This document shows positions 1 to 8,597 of a stretch of DNA of 64,000 nucleotides, piece after piece. The notes beneath the pieces are model-generated. The model was not told the DNA's origin. It ran no database searches and saw only the letters and a list, made by a program, of their open reading frames with translations. A program made the translations under genes and the position numbers. Origin of the DNA: Hypericum androsaemum (lineage: Eukaryota > Streptophyta > Magnoliopsida > Malpighiales > Hypericaceae); contig OZ023184.1 of the NCBI GenBank assembly GCA_963995505.1, positions 16,800,228 to 16,864,227 on the forward strand, given 5' to 3'. How positions within the stretch are numbered: the first letter of the stretch is position 1; each line of letters starts with the position of its first letter.

Positions 1-62
1 TCTTCAGTCTTCACTAAATTCCTTACCCCTTACCTACTGTAATTAAGCCGAGTTTCTCTCCC

Positions 63-678
63 TAGGGATGGCAGAAATACTCGTACCATGAGGGTCGGAC
101 CTTATTCTTACCCCGTGGGTCGAGGGTATGTTGACTTTGACTGGGTCTATGGTAGGGTATGAGTATGGGTCTGCTTTTCGAGGTGGGGTATAGGATAGGG
201 TATGAATCCTATGAATTTCTACCCTACCCTTACCATTTTACCCTAATTTGGACCCTACCCTAACTAGACCCTACTTAAATCCTAATTAGACTTCTTTATC
301 TTTAAATTTTACTTATAAATTGTAAAAGAGTTCTCAAATATTCTGAAATATGTTCCATGATATCGACTATAAAATTCAAAATATATATAATTTTAATTTT
401 TTTATTGATATACTAGTATTTCATGATTAATCTTTACATATTCATTATGACTTATTGAATTTTATATAAAAATTATCAAAAATATCTTGCATTTAATTTA
501 AGGGTCGGACCCTGCAGGACCCCGTAGACCCTGCAGACCCTGAGGGTAAGGGTATGAATTTAATAATGAGATTTGTTGAAGATCTAGGATAGGATATAGA
601 TCCAACTTTTCAAACTCAAGTATGGATAGGGTCCTACCAATATTCTACCCTACCCTACCCTACCCATTGCCATCCCTA
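63..678. mobile_element. hAT-like non-autonomous element (MITE), 616 bp
   Basis: Termini are TAGGGATGGCA at 63 and its reverse complement ending at 678. The element is flanked by a perfect 8-bp duplication TCTCTCCC at 55-62 and 679-686. The interior is full of short GGGTA/TACCC runs and has no open frame, so it cannot encode a transposase. An 8-bp target duplication with short inverted termini is the hallmark of the hAT superfamily. The paralogous leader at about 30712-30740 reads straight through as an empty site, which confirms the boundaries. The insertion lies in the leader of the unit A F-box locus. Confidence 0.9.
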
Positions 679-710
679 TCTCTCCCCTCTCTCACAATTT
701 CTTCTCTAGT

Positions 711-750
711 CCTAGTTTCGTTAGTTGGTTCCTAGTTTCGTTAGTTGGTT
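711..750. repeat. Perfect 20-bp tandem duplication
   Basis: The 20-mer cctagtttcgttagttggtt occurs twice head to tail (711-730, 731-750). The unit B leader near 30755 has no copy of the block, so this is a local slippage or duplication event in unit A. Confidence 0.85.
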
Positions 751-949
751 GATCAGGTTTTCTTCTCTTCCCTCCTCCTTGGAAAATTAATTTATTTTTA
801 TGGGATTAATCAGTAGAATTCTTTTTTTAGGGTTTGGATGATAGTGTGACTTTTCGTTGATCAGCTCCTCCTTTTTTTCTTATATTAGTAACTCTAATGT
901 TGTGTACCTAATATTTGATAAGAGATTTAATCTTTTTACTAAATATGAA

Positions 950-2165
950 ACTTTATTACCAAATAAAAAAAGTTACAAAATGGTGGTGAGAGAGGGGAAA
1001 AAATAAAAAAGTCTAAAAATAGAACCAAGGTCTATACGGGCAATCAAAGAAAAGCTCGCTGCCATATCTAGTAATTCACCCAAGTAACCCACAAGTCGGG
1101 TAGTCAAGGATGGTACAAAATAGTCGGGATGTCTCAAAAGTTCACCTCATACTCTGACCTGTGGAGATCCTCACCGTTATATGTAATCTCCAACCTCTTC
1201 CGCACTTAAGAGCAGGTGTTTCTAGCCAGCGGGTCTAAATCATCCAAATCCACCTCAAATCTGCCTCATCCGCCCAGGAACCCTTTGCCATCTTCAGTGC
1301 AAAACCCATGAACCTCACTGAAGCCAAAAGATCATCAGAATCTGAAAAAGCAACCACCTCAGAGCCTTATTGGCCTAGAATAGGCATGATCGTAGGTGAA
1401 GACAATGCAGAAGCTCTCCCCAACACCGAAGGCCAGGAATCCTGTAACATAGGAATTTCTTTATCAAGAAAATCCTTCTTGAAACACTTACCCTTAGAGC
1501 CTTTAGACTTCGAGGAGCGACAAGGTAGAACACCTGTCATGGCCACATAAGCAGCCTTTCGAGCTTCAATTTTTGCCAATTTCTCAGAAGATAGTGATGC
1601 CAATAGATCAGCCGATGTCGGGCCTTTCTTACGCCCCTTTTTCATACTCGTAGACAAGCTTGTACTTGCAATTCCGGAGTGCAAGTAGCAGGTGGACTAT
1701 TCTCATGCAAACCCAAGATTCTCACGGGCGAGGACGAATCACCTGTATGTGGAAAATGCGGGTGTTCTATACGTGCCTCATCACCAAGAAACTCCCCCAA
1801 AGCAAAGGAACTCCCAACGAAGGGTTTGAGGCCCCAAACTATGCCTGGAGAAGACACGAACATGTCAGGCTCTTGGAAGAGTCACTATAATACAAACTTG
1901 ATTTCATCCTTTTGCTTCCAATTCAGTATTCACACGAAGAAGACAAGCAAATAGTACAAAACCCAAATCCCTCTTGCTCTCTATTTTCGCAATTTCATGA
2001 TAAAAGAAAATGAGAGGACAAGGAAGCAGTGCCAGGTGAGACTGTGAGCGACGTGTCAGTTCCGGAGAGACGCCCGCTAGCTTCTACTTAAGTAGGATGG
2101 CGCCAGCGGTGGTGCGCGTCTGGCGGATCGGGCCACACTTCCCGGTGATGGTCTCAAAGCAGTTG
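950..2165 (-). mobile_element. Retroelement-like insertion of unknown family, minus strand
   Basis: The left edge (tttattaccaaataaaaaaagttac, read in reverse) resembles the 3' end of the LINE tails at 6972 and 58263. On the minus strand there are two adjoining open stretches: 1863-1642, starting MFVSSPGIVWGLKPF, then 1684-1367, a Lys/Ser-rich segment with KKGRKKGPTSADLLASL. They look like a LINE ORF1 or a captured host fragment, but I do not recognise a domain and no reverse transcriptase is present. The right part (2020-2150) is GC-richer than its surroundings. The insertion replaces the place where the unit A F-box coding region should begin. The family is uncertain and I found no target duplication. 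Confidence 0.4.
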
Positions 2166-2465
2166 GGGATAGGAATTTAATTATCTATTTATTTTTTCAA
2201 GAGTATGCAGGTAATTTCTATGGTAAAAAAGAATGATAACGTTAGCGAGAGACCCGAGAGTATAATAAAATAAAACACAAAAGATATAAGAATTATTTCT
2301 GAAAATTGAAGGAGGCAAGAGGCTTTATAACCAAGTTTGGGTTATAACAAAGTTTGTGTTATTTTAGGTAATTGGTGCTCAAATACTCCTCTTTCTGTCT
2401 TGTTTCCTAGGTTATATATGGTTTCTACTTGTAAAGGATTCTTGGTGAAAGACTGGTTTTTTTTA
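2166..2465. other. Unassigned intergenic sequence
   Basis: AT-rich DNA between two retroelement insertions. No coding, repeat or structural signal that I can support. Confidence 0.5.
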
Positions 2466-2469
2466 GTGT

Positions 2470-3232
2470 GGTTGGACTTGGAGACTCAACTGGAGACGGA
2501 GTCTTCGTGTTTGGGAGTGTGATTCGGAACGATCACTTTTGGGCTTATTGTCTTCTGTTTCCCCACAGTTGGCTCGGCCTGATCGTTTGGTTTGGTCGCC
2601 TGATCCCTCTGAAGGTTTCTCGGTCAATTTTCTATCTATCTGTCTGTACAAGCTGTTGTTCGAGGGCTTCACTTTCGATGCCCCTGCAGTTCTTAAGTCT
2701 GGCTGGAAGCAACTGGTTTCTTATAAGGTCAGCTGTTTCGTGTGGATGGCTTTGCAAGGAATAAAGTGGTGTTCGAGAATACTGCTTTCAGTTGGGGTTG
2801 GATTCAGTGAGGACAAGATTTATTCCCACTGAAATGGATCAAGGTTTTGGACTTACAGACACGATTTTTGATGACTGTAAGATCTGTAGACACGATTTTT
2901 AATGAAATCTGATGGTTGAAATAAAATCTCTTCTATAATAACAACTTTTATGTTGTCCCCACTCAATCCAAAACCCTTTCAATTTCAACAAAATGCTGTT
3001 GGATGTCTCAAGGAGGGCCTCAGAGTGGGCTCATTGGCCGGGAGTTTCTTTAAGTTTCAACTCTCAAGATGTGTTATTAATGATGTAGGCTTTTTTAGTT
3101 TTGTTGTTCGTCTGGGAACCTGGAAACTTTGTAAACTCCCTATTGCTGTTGGCCTGCTCTCCGTGCAATTGCTATTTTTTGTGTAAAATTTCATGGTTAT
3201 AATAAATACATCTACTTTTCCAGAAAAAAAAG
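2470..3232 (+). mobile_element. 5'-truncated LINE: zinc-binding C-terminal region and 3' UTR
   Basis: The + strand frame at 2570-2790 reads RPDRLVWSPDPSEGFSVNF, then FDAPAVLKSGWKQLVSYKVS and CFVWMALQG. This lines up block by block with the zf-RVT region of LINE3 at 50805-51000 (KWRPDSHMGFSVRSLY, LIPYKVSYFLWMALQGR). Downstream comes a degenerate LINE 3' UTR with attgctgttggcctgc, matching the LINE2 3' UTR at about 14100 (reverse strand), and a poly(A) run at 3223-3231. Only the tail of the ORF2 protein is left; endonuclease and reverse transcriptase are absent. It lies between the unit A F-box leader and the neprosin pseudogene. No clear target duplication was found. Confidence 0.75.
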
Positions 3233-3520
3233 GTTATTGAATGAACACTTTAGAAAATTTTATTCTTAATATTATTATATTATATTTTGTTTTCTTTCTA
3301 TATATTTTGTTTTCTTAATGTCCGGTGCAAAATACTAATATATTCTCTTGCCACGGTTTGGAATCATAGAACAGATGTCTTATTTCAATATGTGAAGTTA
3401 AGTTGCAAACATTTATTTATTTTCTTGATGTGTAACATTGAAAATCACTTATTTTCTCTAACTTCGCACATAAAATATAAGCAACTCCCCGACTCTGGAA
3501 AATAATTATAGCAGTTGGCG
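3233..3520. other. Intergenic spacer downstream of neprosin copy 1
   Basis: Aligns with 39560-39790 in unit B: shared ttcttaatgtcc(g/a)gtgcaaaa, aattctcttacca-like and gatgtgtaacatt blocks. This shows that the tandem duplication extends beyond the neprosin 3' end. No gene is seen here. Confidence 0.6.
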
Positions 3521-4360
3521 TTGGTAGCGTACATGTTGGAAATTATTCTCTAACCGTTCATCTCAATATTTGATACGTAAGCAGCTCTCTTCAATCCAGC
3601 TATTGCAAAATGCCGACTTCCCATCTGTGTCTTAGTGCGCTTACCACGGTGCCCACGTAAACAGCTCTCCTCCACCATTGCAATATTTGATTGTTTAGAA
3701 ATCGCTTGTTATTGGTATTCCCATAAGTATTGATTTATTAATAACTCAAAATAAAGATAGAAAAATAGTTACAAACATCAAAAACATGACTAATCAAAGG
3801 CTAAAAAATAAATTGTATCCAGAAATTTGATAAAAGAAGTAAAATACTTAAATTATAATCATAAAAGACACGGCTCGAAGTTGTCCCCACATAACAATTT
3901 GGAAGTGCCTTTTGGAAGAAATTTTTATAACGCTAAAAGTTTACTCTCTCAATTGAAAGAGTAAGATCATATCGATCACCATTGTATTTAGATATGTTAG
4001 AAATGACGCCTCCAATTACAAGTTGATTAGAAGTTTGAACAAAGCCAGGACAGATCAAATTGTAGCATCCGAATCCTTCATGGTAACTATTGTTCTTATT
4101 TTCATAAGGAAAAAGAAACAATAATAAAAAAAATCAACCGGATTAAGTCGTATGAGAAAAAAATAACTCATGGTAAACGTGGATACTCACTGTCCAGTAA
4201 ATAAAAAATTAGTACTTGAGTTGCCGCCATATTGCTCAGGATACACCTGTAAATATAAACAGCTAGCTAAGAGACAAAAGCTAAAAGATCCATAGCCCAA
4301 CATTAATCTATTTAAGTTTCGCTTTTTTTTGTGATGACATTTTTTATTGAAAACTAGATT

Positions 4361-4466
4361 TTTTTTAAAAGATAAATTATTATATCATGATATTGCCAAG
4401 ATTTGAACGTTGTACTTCCTAGATATTTACAACGCCTTGTGTCGTTGGACTACAAGCCCTTTGGCT
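4361..4466 (-). mobile_element. tRNA-derived SINE, minus strand, 15-bp target duplication
   Basis: On the minus strand the element begins agccaaagggcttgtagtcc, continues with an A-box-like region, then a B-box-like cgttcaaatcttggc, and ends in poly(A) (a T run at 4361-4366 on the + strand). It is flanked by attgaaaactagatt (4346-4360) and attggaaactagatt (4467-4481), a 15-bp duplication with one mismatch. It lies between exons 5 and 4 of neprosin copy 1. The matching intron of copy 2 (about 54790-54830) lacks it. Confidence 0.85.
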
Positions 4467-5385
4467 ATTGGAAACTAGATTAACTAATCACTTACCCTCT
4501 AATTTCTCTCATTTTCTCCCGAAACTAACTCATTTTAAATTTAAAACTTTGAGTTTTTATATTAACTACAAATAGTAAATAAAAATATTAGAAAATTTTG
4601 TTAAAAATAACCTAGTTATTATGTATATAAATACGTACATGCCAACCGGCTTCAACGGAGTTCACCTGGTTAATGTTGCTACCGGCAGTAACCCAAAGTT
4701 GACTCAAGCTAAACTCGTTAGGCTTGTGTCTTCGTAGGAATTCCAAATACCAAGACTTGCTTTCGATCTAGTCCAACTACCTGAGCCAAAACATCCGCCT
4801 GCATACTGCAACCAATAAAAACATTTACGTAAAGAAAAAGTCTCATTTGAAAATTGATGTATGAATCACATATCTCCATATACTTGTTTATTTGATTAGC
4901 CAAAATAAATATTGTCACTTTTCTTTGACAAAATCATTATAAAGTACCATTTTTATCAAATTTGATCTCCGTACTGTCGCAATATTAATTTTCATTTCCA
5001 AATAATTAGTTTTTGTATTATATCAAAATGAATCTAATTCTGACAAAAATATAAATCACATGAGATATTTTATACAAAAAAAATCAACGGAGATACATAT
5101 GAGCTCGTATGTGAAATAAGAAATTTTAGAAGTACAATGAAACATGGCATAGAGTAGATAGATTACCTACAAGAAAAAATTAAATTGGATGTGATAAGTA
5201 TAAATCAACAATAAAATTAATAAATCCAACATTCACTAATGTAACAATTACAAACTTCGAAATAACCTCATGTTGACCGCGGTCATCTGATTGCTAAAAT
5301 GGTTATGTTTAATTCCAAATCTTTCAATTCAAGCTTCTTTTAAAACGTCTTCTTCTTTTGTTCTACTAAATGGAATTGTACCTTT

Positions 5386-5562
5386 CAGACATTCTTGACT
5401 ATTTGCATTCCACAATTGAAAAGTGTATGTTGAATTCAAGCTCTTTGACATTTTTGGTGGCATCTAAATATTTGACACAAGAAGAACCCAATAAAAATGT
5501 CAAAGAGCTTGAATTCAACATATACTTTTCAATTGTGGAATGCAAATGGTCAAGATTGTCTG
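5386..5562. repeat. Near-perfect inverted duplication, 75-nt arms, 27-nt loop
   Basis: Arm 1 at 5386-5460 and arm 2 at 5488-5562 are reverse complements with about five mismatches, separated by 27 nt. Arm 1 begins at the CLKGT block of neprosin exon 3 and runs upstream of it, so the hairpin is made of neprosin coding sequence. Copy 2 (about 55497-55610) has arm 1 and the loop region but no arm 2, so the second arm arose in copy 1 (or was lost from copy 2). A transcript in either direction would fold into a long stem. No evidence of transcription can be read from sequence. Confidence 0.9.
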
Positions 5563-5766
5563 GAAGGTAAATTTGAAGTTATTCAAAATTATATGTAAAT
5601 GTTAGAGGAGTTTCCTTTCATCCAATACAAAAATTTTCAATACTATTAATATTTTTCCTTTTAATAGACGATTATTGAAAGTAGGTTGTTTATGAAATGG
5701 AACACAATCAATCAATTCACCATCAGGATTCTCCATATAAAAACCACATCTAATATTAGTTAAGAC

Positions 5767-6246
5767 CATTGTTTTCAAAAATGACCCGGATAGCGACCCA
5801 GATTTTGGGCTGACCTCTGGGTCAACTAGTCGGACCAGCAGTCAAACCATATATTTTTATATTATCTTTTTATATATATTTAGTAAATAATAGGTTTAAA
5901 AATGAATATTCTCGACATATTGGTCAATTTATTTCATATTTAGTATAATTATCTTTGTTGATTTAGTTTATTTTGTGTTGATTTGAAAAAATCGAGTATG
6001 TAATCTGATTTTTTTAATATTTTTGGGTTGGGTTGGGTGAATTTCAGATTTCTTGGTTCAATTTTTGGTCAAACCTAACGAACCAGATTTTTCTGGGTCA
6101 AAAATCTGAGCCAACTCCCTGGTCTGACCAAAAATTATCCGGTTCGTTAGGTCAGTATACGTACTATATTTTCTGACCCGCCCAAGACTCCAATTCGTGG
6201 TCCGACCGGTCAGAATGTCAGTCGGACTTCCGTCTCGAAAACAATG
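5767..6246. mobile_element. hAT-like MITE in intron 1 of neprosin copy 1, 480 bp
   Basis: Termini are CATTGTTTTC at 5767 and its complement GAAAACAATG ending at 6246. A perfect 8-bp duplication GTTAAGAC lies at 5759-5766 and 6247-6254. The interior has no coding capacity. The empty site is present in the window: 55770-55795 in copy 2 reads tattattaagacaataag without interruption. The insertion sits about 36 bp upstream (in gene orientation) of the exon 2 acceptor. Confidence 0.92.
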
Positions 6247-6420
6247 GTTAAGACAATAAGAAAAGCATTATAATACTACACAACAAACAAATAATTATTC
6301 GTTAAAAAATCAGTAATTTTATAAATAAAATTACCTTTATGGTTTTCTTTGCAAGTGTGTTAATCTTTTGAAGATATTTCCTTACCATCTTCATTTTTTA
6401 GCTCATTAATTTCATGGACA

Positions 6421-6971
6421 CTCTGGTTGGTTTCAAATGGTTGCACCCTAATGCACCTACTAGGATCCACGTTCAAGTTTGTTGCTGATAGTCAAATATT
6501 CAAGTTCTAATTGTTGAGTTTTGGGTTTCTGATGTTATATATGTGTGTGTAAGTCAACAAGAAATAAGTGTGACAATTAATTAATATGATTGACTACTGT
6601 TTTTTATGACTGAATCATTGACTATTATTTTAAGAAGATATGATTTGATTTAAATATGGTAAGTATTAAATGTTAATATTGACTCAAAGAGATCCTTTGA
6701 ATATGTTACTTAAATATTTTTCTAGTAAAAGGTACTTATATTATATTGTATAAAAATAACTTCACGACCTTGTACAAACATATTACATTCAATAGTCGAT
6801 GAACTAATACTCTGTCTAAAATAACTTTTCTTTATGTTCCAACTCGAGTCAATTTAAAAAATTAGTAATTTTGATAAATTAAATTACTTTAAGAAATATT
6901 TTTCTAAATTTATATTATTTTCAATGAACTAAATTAATAATTCTCTGGTAATAAAGATATAACTAGTATAA
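6421..6971. other. Upstream flank of neprosin copy 1, shared with unit B
   Basis: Alignable in blocks to 55960-56470: cctaatgcacc, gttgctgata, repeated ttgactactatttt, and ttgactcaaagagatc. It probably contains the neprosin promoter of the ancestral unit (inference from position). Homology fades at about 6840, which marks one edge of the duplicated segment. 6840-6971 is AT-rich without features. Confidence 0.55.
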
Positions 6972-8024
6972 TTTTTTTAATAAACTATAAATCTTTATTA
7001 AACCAAGAAACTAAAAAAGTTACAAAAACAACCGGACTTCAAAAGGAACTCCCATGCTCAACCTAATCCCACAAGTAATCAAGAACAAAACTTAAATCTT
7101 ATCAATGACATTTTCTACATCTACGGATCCAAGCCTCCAATATGGATGCCCAGACCATTGCCTCGCATTAGACTGTACAAGATTCCAAGTGTCGGTCCTT
7201 GTAAAAAGTCGTAAAACTCAGCAATATAGGGTTTTTTTTTATATTTTTCAAAGAGTGGAACAATAAAAATAGATGGCGAGTACCTAATTGAATAAACTGA
7301 AGAAATAAAAACAAAAAATCAAGGAAAAAATTAAAAAATGTGCAAGGCCCTCCTCTAGGCTAGAAAGCTTCTCGCCACAAATAACACAAGGACATTGTAC
7401 CCTTCTCACGTCGACCAGTTTCATCACTACGATCAAGACAAAGGATAAAATAATATCGTCACGTTGACCAACCTTCCACTCATCCAACATCGGCAAAAAA
7501 TCTTCCCCTCCTATCGACTAAGCCTCCCCTCTGCCAAGGCCAAAGTACATCACCTCCAACATATTATGAGAACCGAATGGCAAGCAAGATGTATCACGTC
7601 CAACATGTCGCATCTAGAAATCTGGGGTCGAACTCCACCACCGTTCCTCTTTTAATTTTGAATGGACATCCGCAGCTACATTCCCATCTCAAAAAACAGC
7701 GAGACTATAAACTCCACTCCCCAAGCTTAGCTATCACCTTTAGCCACCTGTTCTGAAATCTCCATGGAACTAATAACTGTCTATCCTGAAACAAGAAAAA
7801 GATATATACAGAGTTAGTTTCTAACCATAACTTCTACCACCCCTTACTATAAGCTAACTCTGAGACCATCAAAGCAGCAGACAATTCTGCCTCAAAGGCA
7901 AAATCGATCCCCAATCTTTTCACAAAATAGTCCCGCACAAAACCTATTGAATTCTAGAAAACTCCTGCAGCCGTAGGAGAACCAGGTGAACCCATGGCAC
8001 TCCCATCTGTATTATATCTAGTCT
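6972..8024 (-). mobile_element. LINE1, 3' half: RNase H domain and 3' UTR (minus strand)
   Basis: Read on the minus strand from 8024, the frame gives TRYNTDGSAMGSPG, then RDYFVKRLGIDFAFEAELSA. This is the RNase H domain of plant non-LTR elements, with the DGS catalytic block and the E of EAELSA. The rest (7000-7700) is degraded tail sequence, ending in a T run at 6972 (the poly(A) of the minus strand). The domain is cut at 8024 by Copia A. The matching upstream linker is found on the far side of that element at 29227-29400. A stop codon lies inside the RNase H frame. Confidence 0.75.
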
Positions 8025-8187
8025 TATTGGAGTATGGTAGTTTTCTTGTATGATTAGATCTTGTTTAATAATTTCTTCCTAGTCAAATTATGTCTTGTAT
8101 GATTATTACTTGCATTCCAAGTATTGTAATTGTGTATATATATGATCTCTCTGACGACAAATAAAATCAAGTAGCATATTTTATCAT
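8025..8187 (+). repeat. 5' LTR of Copia A
   Basis: About 163 bp, homologous over its whole length to 29068-29226. It is followed at 8187 by the first bases of the primer-binding site (tggtat). Confidence 0.8.
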
Positions 8188-8192
8188 GGTAT

Positions 8193-8406
8193 TGTTGAAG
8201 TATAAACTTGAATACTAAAAGTCAAGTTCATGTATGTCGTAAGATGAATCTAGAGAATTCATGTATCGGAATTTAAATAGTCACCTACTCGGGAACTATA
8301 AAGGGTAGTCTCTTGGTTACTCTAAATCGCTATATAATCTATAACACAACAAGACAAGAGTTATCAATAATAGAATATCAGTTTGTCCACATATCCTTTT
8401 CCAACA
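8193..8406 (+). repeat. 5' LTR of Copia B
   Basis: 214 bp. Differs from the 3' LTR by a few substitutions and a 19-bp deletion next to a TATA-like ctatataa. Confidence 0.92.
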
Positions 8407-8597
8407 ATTCTAGTATCAGAGTCTTGCCATATCTGTCCATATAAAACAAAGCTTGGAGACTTAGTGGCATCCACGTCACTGAAGTGTTTGACATATAGCC
8501 TCTACACTTGAGGCCAAGTGTACTGTGTACATGTCTTTCTTAAGGGAAGAGGATTCTACAAAGCAAAAATCAGAGAAGGTGAAGAGTCAATAAATTC

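Larger units (their letters stand above)
1..950 (+). other. KFB unit A leader (5' region), interrupted by a hAT element
   Basis: Non-coding sequence that aligns to 30660-30960, the leader of the kelch F-box relic in unit B. Shared landmarks in order are a ccttacccctt(a/g)cctact block, pyrimidine-rich tctctc/ctctctcac sequence, gatcaggttttct.ctcttccctcctcc, and ggaaaattaatttattttta. The alignment is broken by the element at 63-678 and stops near 935-950, where a minus-strand retroelement-like insertion begins. No F-box coding sequence follows in unit A, so this copy has lost its gene. That it is a promoter or 5' UTR is inferred from position and base composition only. Confidence 0.6.
3530..6420 (-). 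pseudogene. Neprosin-domain (DUF239/DUF4409) pseudogene, copy 1
   Basis: Seven exon relics in correct order on the minus strand. Exon 1, 6335-6400 (RKYLQKINTLAKKTIK). Exon 2, about 5640-5730 (NPDGELIDCVPFHKQPTFNN). Exon 3, about 5290-5390 (CLKGTIPFSRTKEEDVLKEA). Exon 4, about 4650-4800 (FSLSQLWVTAGS, NSVEAGWH). Exon 5, 4191-4249 (VYPEQYGGNS). Exon 6, 3945-4085 (GFGCYNLICPGFVQT). Exon 7, 3530-3690 (TQMGSRHFAIAGLKRAAYVS). Family members are secreted, with an activation propeptide (QPAFDHPLLK, CPEGT..R blocks) and a C-terminal catalytic domain of glutamic peptidases. Frameshifts in exons 4-5, a stop after exon 3 and a degraded exon 7 make it non-functional. A hAT-like element sits in intron 1, a SINE in intron 4, and an inverted duplication in exon 3. 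Confidence 0.85.

Noticed and set aside
63..678. Telomere-like or satellite DNA (many accctaccc runs)
   Set aside because: The runs are irregular, do not match the plant telomere unit tttaggg in tandem, and are bounded by TIRs and an 8-bp duplication, so they belong to a hAT-like element.
4438..4470. A tRNA gene
   Set aside because: Pol III-like boxes are present, but the sequence does not fold as a complete tRNA, ends in poly(A), and has a 15-bp target duplication, so it is a SINE.
5370..5570. A 66-codon + strand open frame at the hairpin as a small gene
   Set aside because: It reads through both arms of the inverted duplication, antisense to neprosin exon 3, and has no independent coding evidence.
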